Of a DNA stretch of 12,768 nucleotides, positions 6,519 through 12,768 are shown in pieces; within the stretch, counting starts at the first letter, position 1; each line of letters begins with the position of its first letter. The notes beneath the pieces are model-generated. The model had not been told where the DNA came from, did not search any database, and saw only the letters and a program-made list of their open reading frames with translations. Both the position numbers and the translations under genes were made by a program. The stretch covers positions 1 to 12,768 of the forward strand of contig JAKEEL010000031.1 in assembly GCA_022616595.1 (NCBI GenBank), given 5' to 3'. Source of the DNA: Methylococcaceae bacterium. Its GTDB lineage: Bacteria > Pseudomonadota > Gammaproteobacteria > Methylococcales > UBA1147.

Positions 6519-8495
6519 TCAATGGACCGCGGCGGCTTCGTAAATCGGCTCGGAATATTCCTGCACGAGGGGCCGGGGAGATTCCGGTTTCAGTGCCTCC
6601 TCAATCCTCATCAACTCTTCGAATTGAGCCTGGACCGGAAGTAATTCCGCCTCAAGCTTTGCAATATTGCTTTCGAGCGATTCCTTGGATGAATTTATTT
6701 TCCGCAGCATATCGAGCCGATTCTCGATCGATTTCTTGTGGTCTTTGATCTGTCTCAAAAGCGGGCTCAGCGCGGCCGCGCCCCAGTCTCTTGCTTCTCG
6801 ATGCGCTTTAACGAAAACATCTCTGGCCTTGATAATAATCGAACTATACAATTTTTGAATAACGAGCCCCTGTTCCATCAAGGTCGAGGTCGTACTGGTC
6901 CTGAATGCTTCGCCTTCACTGAAGATCTGGCGCAACTCGATCTGGTATTTCTGAATCGAAAACATTTGCGGTTCAATTTCCTCGAATCCGTATCCATCGT
7001 GGAATTTTTTGTAGATCGCTTTGATCAGCCGGCGCGATTCCTGACTCACATCCATCGCGTCCTGGAAGCGCTCGCCGAGTTCGTCGAATACGGTTTTCAT
7101 CGAAGTTTTCATGCCGTAGGTCGTCAGGCTGCCCGCCATCTGTTTTTTGGTGCGCTTGACAATTTCATCGACTTTCGCGGGATCCAGCGCTTCCACCAGT
7201 TGATTGGCCTGCACCAGGAAAATCCGGCGGCTGGCCTGAAAATTTTCCACGTTGGTCAGGTAGCGGCTCTGATCCTCGCGCGCTTCGGTCATTAATTGCA
7301 GGGTCATTTCCTTGTTTTCGCTGCCCATCCTGCGCAGCTTCTCCCGCTGATTGGATAAATCGCCCAAGCGGTTGGATACCAACCGGGAGGAATCGCGAAT
7401 CATACTTCCCACCCCTTCGGAGACCGAATGGGTCAGAAGCTGCTGGCGTTCATTCAGAACCTGATTCGAAAGAAACGCTTCCAGGGACTGCAGCCGGCTT
7501 CTTTTCAACAGACTCCCGTCCGATTTCACCTTGGCCAACAGGGCCTTCTTGGCCGAAACCGGAAAAATGACACGAGTGTCCACCTCGAGAATCGCGGCCG
7601 TGGTTTCAACCTGGGACTGGATTGAGGTTTCGATCCTATCCTCGCCGGACAGATCGTCCCACAAGGCATCGATTTTGTTCATCACCACGGCCAAACCGGA
7701 TTTCTGCCCGGCCCGGGCTCCCCGCACATGATTGCGCCACATGTCCAGATCGCTTTTGGTGACCCCGGTGTCCGCGGCGAGCACGAAGATGACGGCCTGC
7801 GCGCTCGGCAACATATTGATGGTCAATTCCGGTTCGGTTCCAAGCGCATTCAATCCCGGTGTATCGAGAATGACCAATCCCTCCTTGAGCAAAGGATGCG
7901 GAAAACTGATCATCGCATGGCGCCAACACGGAATTTCGATGCTTTCCGGAGGTTCCGAAGCGTTTCGGTCCAGATCTTCCGGATACAACGCGAGTCGTCT
8001 TGCTTCCTGCACGCTGGCCCGCTTGACGGCGATCAGTTCCTGAAAGGCTTCTTGCATCTGAGTCGGAGAATGATGGTCCAGATCGATCTGCATCCAGCTT
8101 CTCGGATTGCGCTTGAATTCCGCGATGGACATCTCTTCGAGACGACTCTCGATCGAGAGCAGGCGCAGATAACTTCCTGCATCGGGATCATAAAAAAGCT
8201 CGGTGGGGCACATCGTGGTTCGACCCGGAGTCGAGGGGAGAAGTCTGACGCCGGTCTCGGAAAAGAACATCGCATTGATCAGCTCGGTTTTGCCGCGCGA
8301 AAATTCCGCGGCGAAGGCCAGTGTGATCTTGTCCGACCTGAGCCCGGCCAGGATATTCATCAGCGTTTCATTTTCCGTGGGCTCGCTCAGCTCATAGCGC
8401 TCCAGCCAGCTCTGATATTGTTCGATCGCACGCGCGGTCGTTTCTCTCCATTGCGCATAGACCTGCAACTGTTCTTTAAATTTTGTATTCGTCAT
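6519..8495 (-). CDS. Bacterial dynamin-like GTPase
   Basis: The 658-residue protein is a large GTPase of the dynamin superfamily, a group that remodels or guards membranes. The GTPase domain spans about 55-345. Its P-loop is AAEFSRGKT (62-70), where the usual first Gly of GxxxxGK is Ala63. G2 lies in PSTPGRTTMCPTEL (87-100), G3 is DTPG (211-214), G4 is NKID (273-276) and G5 is probably SAK (314-316). From about 350 onward the protein is mostly helical and charged, with a probable coiled coil at 583-635, as expected for a dynamin stalk. I see no clear membrane-spanning segment, so membrane contact would be peripheral. The ATG at 8495 was chosen. A TTG 48 bases upstream would add a non-conserved leader. 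It is a single gene, not the tandem pair often seen for bacterial dynamins, and it lies 205 bases downstream of yggT. Exact function is unknown. Confidence 0.85.
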   Translation of the reverse strand: MTNTKFKEQLQVYAQWRETTARAIEQYQSWLERYELSEPTENETLMNILAGLRSDKITLAFAAEFSRGKTELINAMFFSETGVRLLPSTPGRTTMCPTELFYDPDAGSYLRLLSIESRLEEMSIAEFKRNPRSWMQIDLDHHSPTQMQEAFQELIAVKRASVQEARRLALYPEDLDRNASEPPESIEIPCWRHAMISFPHPLLKEGLVILDTPGLNALGTEPELTINMLPSAQAVIFVLAADTGVTKSDLDMWRNHVRGARAGQKSGLAVVMNKIDALWDDLSGEDRIETSIQSQVETTAAILEVDTRVIFPVSAKKALLAKVKSDGSLLKRSRLQSLEAFLSNQVLNERQQLLTHSVSEGVGSMIRDSSRLVSNRLGDLSNQREKLRRMGSENKEMTLQLMTEAREDQSRYLTNVENFQASRRIFLVQANQLVEALDPAKVDEIVKRTKKQMAGSLTTYGMKTSMKTVFDELGERFQDAMDVSQESRRLIKAIYKKFHDGYGFEEIEPQMFSIQKYQIELRQIFSEGEAFRTSTTSTLMEQGLVIQKLYSSIIIKARDVFVKAHREARDWGAAALSPLLRQIKDHKKSIENRLDMLRKINSSKESLESNIAKLEAELLPVQAQFEELMRIEEALKPESPRPLVQEYSEPIYEAAAVH

Positions 8496-8649
8496 GTCTA
8501 AACTTACCCGACTTTCAAAGCGGATGAAAATCTCGAAAATCAATCTTTAGGAAGTTTAGACCAAATAGCGAATCCGTGTAATCGACTGTGCTTCGATCAC
8601 GGAATGGGTTACAGGAGAGACTTCGGGAGGGAAGCGTTCGGAGGCCCGC

Positions 8650-8671
8650 CGCCGGTATTTCGAATACGGCG
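8650..8671. terminator. Hairpin downstream of yggT, candidate terminator of the proC-yggT unit
   Basis: A nine-pair stem is formed by CGCCG plus TATT against AATA plus CGGCG, with a single bulged G at 8655 and a TCG loop. It begins 30 bases after the yggT stop on the minus strand. No U-tract follows, so it may instead stabilise the 3' end of the transcript or be a protein site. The rest of the 205-base gap (8496-8700) shows no gene and no convincing promoter, though a promoter for the dynamin-like gene probably lies there. Confidence 0.3.
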
Positions 8672-8700
8672 CTTGGACAAGTACCCGAAATTCCGGTCCC

Positions 8701-9276
8701 TCAACTCAGCATGGAGACCAATTGCGCCATCGGAGGAAATAACAACATTTTTACCAATTGCAGGCCGACGAGTACCAAGACCGGCGAAAAGTCAATCCCT
8801 CCCAGCGGTGGAATCAATTTTCTAGCCGTTTTCAACATGGGCTCGGTCAGATAGTAAATCAGGGATGTCGCCGCATTGTAGGCTCCGGGATTGATCCAGC
8901 TCAGAACCACCTGAGCCAAAATGACCACCACGAAGATATTGATCAGCAAACCCATCAACTCCATGATGGCCCAAACGAATATCGCCCCAACCGGCGAAGC
9001 CGTTCCCTGCAGCGCGAATATCGACCAGCCGGACATCATCTGCAAAACGAGCATCAAAACCAGGGATGCCGTATCGATCCGTCCGATCGAGGGTATCATG
9101 CGGCGCAGAATTTTCAGAGGCGGATGGGTTATTTTGACCAGAAACTGACAGATGGGGTTGTAGAAATCGGCGTTGACCCATTGCAGCAGGAAACGCAGCA
9201 TGACTGCCAGAATATACAGACTGAAAAAAGTATCTATCAAAAAGATGACCGGGTTTGCATAATACGAAGAACCCAT
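8701..9276 (-). CDS. yggT: YggT family integral membrane protein
   Basis: The 191-residue inner-membrane protein consists of two YggT repeats. The first spans about 10-82 and includes RFLLQWVNADFYNPICQFLV and ITHPPLKILRRMIPSIGRID. The second spans about 103-180 and includes VVLSWINPGAYNAA and LTEPMLKTARKLIPPLGGIDFSP. Each repeat has a hydrophobic helix before and after the conserved RxxIP..GxID core, giving roughly four membrane segments. E. coli YggT has a similar length and two-repeat form, and the family has been linked to osmotic stress and membrane organisation without a settled mechanism. Its ATG overlaps the proC stop by one base (TAATG), so the two are translationally coupled. The proC-yggT order is common in proteobacteria; yggS, often found just upstream, is absent here. 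Confidence 0.93.
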   Translation of the reverse strand: MGSSYYANPVIFLIDTFFSLYILAVMLRFLLQWVNADFYNPICQFLVKITHPPLKILRRMIPSIGRIDTASLVLMLVLQMMSGWSIFALQGTASPVGAIFVWAIMELMGLLINIFVVVILAQVVLSWINPGAYNAATSLIYYLTEPMLKTARKLIPPLGGIDFSPVLVLVGLQLVKMLLFPPMAQLVSMLS

Positions 9277-10103
9277 TACTCGCCTCCAAGTTCGCGGGAC
9301 ATTTCAATGGAGCGGCCATGGGCCGCCGACAGGGCTTCGGCAACCAGCGTCCGAAATCCGCCTTTTTCAAAAGCTTCCAAAGCTTTTTGCGTGGTTCCGC
9401 CGGGGGATGTCACACGCACTCTCAATTCCGCCGGCGATTCCTCGAATTCGAGCGCGATCTTGGCCGCTCCGAAAGCCGTTTGTTCGATCAGCAACCGGGC
9501 GGTCTGCCGGTCCAGGCCGAGTCGCAGCGCACTTTCTTCCATCGCTTCCATCAACAGGAAGAAATAAGCGGGTCCGCTTCCGGACAACGCGGTGACCGCG
9601 TCGAGCCGGGATTCGGATTCGAGCCAGACGACCAGGCCGACCGAGCGCAGAATCGACTCCGCGATATCCCGTTGTTCGTCCGTGACCACGGAATTAGCGT
9701 GCAATGCGGTCGCGCCCGAGCGAATCAAGGCCGGAGTATTGGGCATCGCGCGAATCAACGCGACCGGAGCGCCGAGCCATTTTTGCAGATCGGCCTCCCG
9801 AATGCCCGCGACGATCGAAATCACGATCGATTCCGATCGCAATACGCCGGCGCCCAGATCGGTTAAAACCGATTTGACGACCTGCGGCTTGACCGCGAGC
9901 ACCAGGACATCGGCATTGTGAACGATGACCCGGTTGTCGAGGGTGGTCCGTATGCCATATTGGCTCTCCAAGCGGTCCAATTTTTCGGAATCGATGTCGG
10001 AAACCCAAATATTTTCCCTTGGATAGCCGCCATCGATCAAACCCCCGACCAGCGCGGAAGCCATGTTGCCGCCACCGATAAACCCTATTTTCTTCTGATC
10101 CAT
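9276..10103 (-). CDS. proC: Pyrroline-5-carboxylate reductase
   Basis: It reduces pyrroline-5-carboxylate to proline with NAD(P)H, the last step of proline synthesis, in the cytosol. The 275-residue protein has the N-terminal Rossmann motif IGFIGGGNMASALVGGL (6-22), AVKPQ (70-74), MPNTPA (120-125), and the family signature blocks SGSGPAYFFLLMEAM (174-188) and VTSPGGTTQKAL (231-242). Length matches the family. The ATG at 10103 has GAGGGT about 8-13 bases upstream and begins right at the Rossmann fold. A longer reading from 10208 runs through the intergenic palindrome and is not family sequence. It is the first gene of a two-gene unit with yggT and is transcribed divergently from the SPL-family gene. 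Confidence 0.97.
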   Translation of the reverse strand: MDQKKIGFIGGGNMASALVGGLIDGGYPRENIWVSDIDSEKLDRLESQYGIRTTLDNRVIVHNADVLVLAVKPQVVKSVLTDLGAGVLRSESIVISIVAGIREADLQKWLGAPVALIRAMPNTPALIRSGATALHANSVVTDEQRDIAESILRSVGLVVWLESESRLDAVTALSGSGPAYFFLLMEAMEESALRLGLDRQTARLLIEQTAFGAAKIALEFEESPAELRVRVTSPGGTTQKALEAFEKGGFRTLVAEALSAAHGRSIEMSRELGGE

Positions 10104-10131
10104 TGTATTTACCCTCGGATTTCGTTCGGCT

Positions 10132-10137
10132 ATTCTA
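10132..10137 (-). promoter_or_regulatory. Candidate -10 element for proC-yggT
   Basis: On the minus strand TAGAAT (five of six matches to TATAAT) lies about 29 bases upstream of the proC ATG. This would give a leader of about 20-25 bases with the GAGGGT ribosome site in it. A weak -35 match (GTCACC, three of six) lies 17 bases further upstream. Confidence 0.35.
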
Positions 10138-10166
10138 CCGCAGTTCCGAGACCGGGTGACAGACGC

Positions 10167-10197
10167 GCCGCATCGAAGCGGCCCGCTCCGGTGCGGC
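10167..10197. repeat. 31-base near-perfect palindrome in the proC/SPL-family divergent region
   Basis: Fifteen-base arms surround a single central C at 10182. Of the fifteen pairs, thirteen are Watson-Crick; position 10173/10191 is T/G (a wobble on the plus strand) and 10176/10188 is A/C. The plus-strand RNA can form a long GC-rich stem with a tiny loop. It sits 58 bases before the SPL-family start and 64 bases before the proC start. It could be an operator for either unit, an early hairpin in the SPL-family leader, or a dispersed palindromic repeat unit. No second copy is present in this window. Confidence 0.55.
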
Positions 10198-10254
10198 ATT
10201 CCCATCAACCGGCATGAATCTGGCGCTTATGCCCGCCGGGAATTTTCTGCTTCA

Positions 10255-11247
10255 ATGATCGAAACGATTTACATCGAAAAAAACATCGTGGAGCATGAAC
10301 GCGCCCGCAGCATCTGCGATCGCTTCCCTTCGGCGCGCAAAATCATCTGCGACCGTTATTCCGAAGTATTCAACCCGAAGGCTCAAAACTTTCGCCTGCA
10401 AAAACGCCAACCTTCTCTGATCCTGGCGGAAAAATTCAGGCATTTCGTATTGCCCGCGCCTCCCGGATACGGGATCGGCGGCAGTCCCGACTTTTATTTT
10501 TCACACATGCTGAACTGCCTGTACGACTGCCGCTACTGCTTCCTGCAGGGAATGTACCGATCCGCGCATTACGTCATATTCGTAAATTTCGAGGACTTTC
10601 AGGATGAAATCCGCAAGATCGCGGCTCAAAATGGTTCGGCCCGGCCGCACTTCTTTTCAGGCTATGATTGCGACAGTCTGGCCATGGAGCCGGTCACGGG
10701 TTTCGCGGATTCGTTTCTGGACTTGTTTGAAAAATTACCGGGGGCCTGCCTCGAACTGCGCACCAAAAGCACTCAGATCCGATCACTGCTGGCACGCGAA
10801 GCGTTGCCCAATTGCATCGTCGCCTTCAGTTTTACTCCGCTCCCGGTTTCAAAGGCCCTGGAACATAAGGTTCCTTCGATCGAGCGGCGGATCGACGCAT
10901 TATCCAGGCTTTCCCGGAATGGCTGGCCAATCGGTCTGCGCTTCGACCCGATGATTTATGAAACCAATTACCGATCCAATTACCGGAGGCTTTTTGAACG
11001 CATTTTTACCGCGATCGACGGCCGGGCGCTTCACTCGGTCAGCATCGGGAGCTTTCGCTTGCCGAATGCATTTTTTCGTACAATGAAGCATCTTTATCCG
11101 GAAGAAAAGTTGTTTGCGAGTCCTTTGGAGCGTAACGGCAGCATGATTTCCTACCGCTCGTCCTTGGAACATGAAATGATGCAGTATTGCACCGAGGCCT
11201 TGCTGCGCCATGTCCCGCAACACAAGCTATTTCCATGCAGTTCATGA
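10255..11247 (+). CDS. Spore photoproduct lyase (SPL) family radical SAM protein
   Basis: The 330-residue protein has the SPL-type cluster motif Cys88-x3-Cys92-x2-Cys95 (NCLYDCRYCFLQ) that binds a 4Fe-4S cluster and S-adenosylmethionine. It is followed by GMYRSAHY and, later, GYDCDSLAMEPVTG, LELRTKS and GLRFDPMI blocks consistent with the SPL barrel. Bacillus-type SPL repairs the UV thymine dimer of spores and uses a further Cys about 43 residues after the last cluster Cys as hydrogen donor. Here Cys139 lies 44 residues after Cys95 and is a candidate. Length is close to Bacillus SplB (342). Start ATG 10255 has GGGAA nearby; a longer reading from 10156 crosses the palindrome and is rejected. 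The SDR gene overlaps its end by four bases. The family is clear, but the substrate in a presumed non-sporulating bacterium is unknown. Confidence 0.88.
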   Translation: MIETIYIEKNIVEHERARSICDRFPSARKIICDRYSEVFNPKAQNFRLQKRQPSLILAEKFRHFVLPAPPGYGIGGSPDFYFSHMLNCLYDCRYCFLQGMYRSAHYVIFVNFEDFQDEIRKIAAQNGSARPHFFSGYDCDSLAMEPVTGFADSFLDLFEKLPGACLELRTKSTQIRSLLAREALPNCIVAFSFTPLPVSKALEHKVPSIERRIDALSRLSRNGWPIGLRFDPMIYETNYRSNYRRLFERIFTAIDGRALHSVSIGSFRLPNAFFRTMKHLYPEEKLFASPLERNGSMISYRSSLEHEMMQYCTEALLRHVPQHKLFPCSS

Positions 11248-11948
11248 AACGCACGGCATTGGTCACGGGAGTCAGTTCCGGCATCGGGCGGGCGGTCGCA
11301 GGCAGGCTCCTCGCGCAGGGTCATGCCGTCGTCGGGATTTCCAGAAATGTGCGGGACGAGGCCTTCGAAAATCGCAACTTCGAGGGATTCCGAATCGATC
11401 TGTCCGATCTGGAAACCCTGCCCGATCGATTATCCGAAATTTCGCAGCGCTTTCCCGGAATCGACTCGGCGGTTTTCTGCGCGGGACGCGGCCGCTTCGG
11501 CTGTCTCGAAGAATTTTCGTACGATCAGATCCGCAAATTGATGGACCTGAATTTCACGAGCCAGGCCTTCATCGCGCGCTCCCTGCTCCCGAGCTTCAAG
11601 CGCCGCCAAAGCGGTGATATGATTTTCATCGGGTCGGAGGCCGCCTTGCAGGGAAGCCGCAAAGGTACAATTTATTGCGCGAGCAAATTCGCTCTGCGCG
11701 GATTCACGCAGGCCCTGCGCGATGAGTGCGGCAAGAGCGGGGTCCGCGTGACCCTGATCAACCCCGGCATGGTCAAAACAGCGTTCTATGACGACCTGGA
11801 TTTCACGCACGGAGAATCGCCGCGCAACGCGATCGAAGCCGAGGATGTCGCCGAACTGGTCGCGTCGATCCTCAATCTGCGTCCGGAAACCGTGGTCGAC
11901 GAAATCAACCTCGGTCCGCTGACCAAAGTCATTCGTTTCAAAACCTGA
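11244..11948 (+). CDS. Short-chain dehydrogenase/reductase (SDR) coupled to the SPL-family gene
   Basis: This is a 234-residue classical SDR, an NAD(P)-dependent oxidoreductase. It has the cofactor motif TGVSSGIG (8-15) and CAGRG (79-83) in place of the usual NNAG. The catalytic set is Asn103, Ser131 (IGSEAAL) and YCASK with Tyr144 and Lys148, followed by INPGMVKTAF. All catalytic residues are present, so it should be an active enzyme; the substrate cannot be read from sequence. Arg34 after the second strand (GISRN) hints at NADP preference (inference). The ATG at 11244 overlaps the SPL-family stop as ATGA, strong evidence of coupling. An ATG at 11235 would add three residues. The tight pairing suggests the two act in one pathway or complex. 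DsbB follows after 36 bases. Confidence 0.92.
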   Translation: MKRTALVTGVSSGIGRAVAGRLLAQGHAVVGISRNVRDEAFENRNFEGFRIDLSDLETLPDRLSEISQRFPGIDSAVFCAGRGRFGCLEEFSYDQIRKLMDLNFTSQAFIARSLLPSFKRRQSGDMIFIGSEAALQGSRKGTIYCASKFALRGFTQALRDECGKSGVRVTLINPGMVKTAFYDDLDFTHGESPRNAIEAEDVAELVASILNLRPETVVDEINLGPLTKVIRFKT

Positions 11949-11984
11949 ACCCATTCGAGCCAATTTTTCGATGCACGAATCGCC

Positions 11985-12476
11985 ATGAATTTTTCCGCCA
12001 GAACTTGCTTCTTTTTCGGCTTTCTAGCCTGTGCCTCGATGCTGGCCATCGCGGCCTATTTTCAGTTCTTCGAGAATCTCGAACCGTGTCCGCTGTGCAT
12101 TTCCCAACGAATGATCGTTTTTCTGGTCGGTATAACCATGCTGGCCGCCGCAATCCAGAACCCCGGGAAAACCGGGATCCGGGTCTACTCGGTTCTGGCC
12201 CTGCTATTTTCGATGTTCGGTGCATCGGTATCCGGGCGTCATGTCTGGCTGCAGCACCTGCCGCCCGAACAGGTGCCCGAATGCGGTCCCGGAATCGAAT
12301 ATGTGTTCAAGCACTTTCCGTTGACCAAGACCCTCGAACTGTTGCTCAGCGGAACCGGAGAATGCGCGAAAGTGGATTGGACTTTCCTGGGCTTGAGCAT
12401 TCCGGGCTGGACCCTGGTCGGGTTCGTTCTGCTGGCCCTGCTCGGCGGCGCCCAGTACAGAAATGTTTCCCCGTGA
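11985..12476 (+). CDS. dsbB: Disulfide bond formation protein DsbB
   Basis: It reoxidises the periplasmic thiol oxidase DsbA and passes the electrons to quinone in the inner membrane. The 163-residue protein has four membrane segments (about 8-28, 43-58, 66-84 and 139-157) and both redox pairs: Cys35/Cys38 in PCPLC and Cys100/Cys127 in the second periplasmic loop (PECGPG and GECAKVDW). Arg42 follows the first pair at the position of quinone-binding Arg48 in E. coli DsbB. Length is slightly below E. coli (176). The ATG at 11985 leaves the usual short cytoplasmic tail; its ribosome site is weak. It is probably cotranscribed with the SPL-family and SDR genes upstream. No dsbA is visible in the window. 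Confidence 0.96.
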   Translation: MNFSARTCFFFGFLACASMLAIAAYFQFFENLEPCPLCISQRMIVFLVGITMLAAAIQNPGKTGIRVYSVLALLFSMFGASVSGRHVWLQHLPPEQVPECGPGIEYVFKHFPLTKTLELLLSGTGECAKVDWTFLGLSIPGWTLVGFVLLALLGGAQYRNVSP

Positions 12477-12486
12477 ATCTTGGGCG

Positions 12487-12492
12487 AGGAGG
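12487..12492 (+). promoter_or_regulatory. Strong ribosome binding site of the methyltransferase gene
   Basis: AGGAGG lies 7 bases before the ATG at 12500. It is the best Shine-Dalgarno match in the window and fixes the start of the truncated gene. It also contrasts with the weak sites of dsbB and aroG, suggesting efficient initiation. Confidence 0.8.
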
Positions 12493-12499
12493 GAATATC

Positions 12500-12768
12500 A
12501 TGAAAACCCTGATCAAGGTACAAGTGTTGTCATTATTGGCGGGTTTGTCACTGACAAACGCGCTCCCATTCGCGGCTGAAGACGCTCGATCGCCAGGCGT
12601 TGCGGCGATCGCGCAAGCGATCGCGGGCGCCCACCGCAGTCCGGAAAACCGGGCCCGGGATATCTACCGGCATCCGCAGCAAACGCTTGAATTTTTCGGC
12701 GTGCAAGACTCGATGACCGTGGTCGAAATCTGGCCGGGCGCCGAAGGCTGGTACACGGAAATTCTCGC
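12500..12768 (+). CDS. Predicted class I methyltransferase (COG4798-like) with signal peptide, cut by right window edge
   Basis: Eighty-nine codons are visible with no stop. Residues 1-26 form a clear signal peptide (MKTLIKVQVLSLLAGLSLT, then a small-residue end before EDA). After it comes IAGAHRSPENRARDIYRHPQ and TLEFFGVQDSMTVVEIWPGAEGWYTEIL. The block HRSPENRARDxYRHPxxTLEFF followed by EIWPG..GWYTEIL resembles predicted methyltransferases of the COG4798 type, whose glycine-rich strand binds S-adenosylmethionine. The catalytic part lies outside the window, so activity cannot be judged. The gene starts 23 bases after dsbB on the same strand and has a very strong ribosome site. Family assignment is from remembered motif pattern; substrate is unknown. 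Confidence 0.75.
   Translation, partial: MKTLIKVQVLSLLAGLSLTNALPFAAEDARSPGVAAIAQAIAGAHRSPENRARDIYRHPQQTLEFFGVQDSMTVVEIWPGAEGWYTEIL
12605..12624. repeat. Paired GCGATCGC palindromes forming a perfect hairpin inside the methyltransferase gene
   Basis: Two copies of the octamer GCGATCGC flank GCAA, so the RNA can form an 8-pair stem closed by a GNRA-type tetraloop. The bases encode Ala-Ile-Ala-Gln-Ala-Ile-Ala with the preferred codons GCG and ATC, which may be the whole explanation. Confidence 0.5.

Noticed and set aside
8588..8854. Small plus-strand reading frames in the yggT-dynamin gap
   Set aside because: They run into the yggT gene antisense, have no domain and no convincing ribosome site.
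10156..10254. N-terminal extension of the SPL-family protein, and the mirror extension of ProC to 10208
   Set aside because: Both pass through the palindrome, so both give nearly the same peptide (PHRSGPLRCG) from opposite strands. This is a symmetry effect, not shared protein sequence.
1..12768. Mobile elements, CRISPR arrays, tRNA or rRNA genes
   Set aside because: I saw no transposase or integrase motif, no regularly spaced repeats and no tRNA-like or rRNA sequence. Base and codon use look even across the window.

Overview
The window reads as chromosomal DNA from a GC-leaning gammaproteobacterium. This is inferred from the protein types: a TonB2/TtpC-type energy-transduction operon, an AroG-class DAHP synthase, a proteobacterial TrmB, a proC-yggT pair and a DsbB with both cysteine pairs. 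I cannot name the genus. Coding density is high. There is no tRNA, rRNA, CRISPR array, insertion sequence or integrase, and nothing suggests recent transfer.

Region 1 (1-3423, minus strand) is a tightly coupled five-gene operon. In transcription order it encodes a DUF3450 periplasmic coiled-coil protein, a TtpC-like long MotA/TolQ/ExbB-family protein, ExbB, ExbD and the N-terminal part of TonB, which runs off the left edge. Three of the four junctions overlap by 1 to 4 bases, so the products are probably made in fixed ratio as one complex that passes proton-motive force to outer-membrane transporters.

Region 2 (3424-6456, plus strand) opens with a 230-base divergent intergenic stretch. It is followed by a DAHP synthase (entry to aromatic amino acid synthesis), an in-frame ThiS-ThiG fusion (thiazole part of thiamine) and TrmB (tRNA m7G46 methyltransferase). 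Region 3 (6457-10103, minus strand) holds a lone bacterial dynamin-like GTPase and, upstream of it, proC and yggT overlapping by one base.

Region 4 (10104-12768, plus strand) starts with a divergent intergenic stretch that contains a 31-base near-perfect palindrome. Then come a radical-SAM protein of the spore photoproduct lyase family, an SDR oxidoreductase coupled to it by a 4-base overlap, DsbB, and the first 89 codons of a signal-peptide-bearing predicted methyltransferase cut by the right edge.

Most genes are recognisable housekeeping types. The points most worth following are the ThiS-ThiG fusion, which buries the Gly-Gly tail that must normally be free; the SPL-family/SDR pair in an organism with no sign of sporulation here; the dynamin with an altered P-loop; and the apparently exported methyltransferase.
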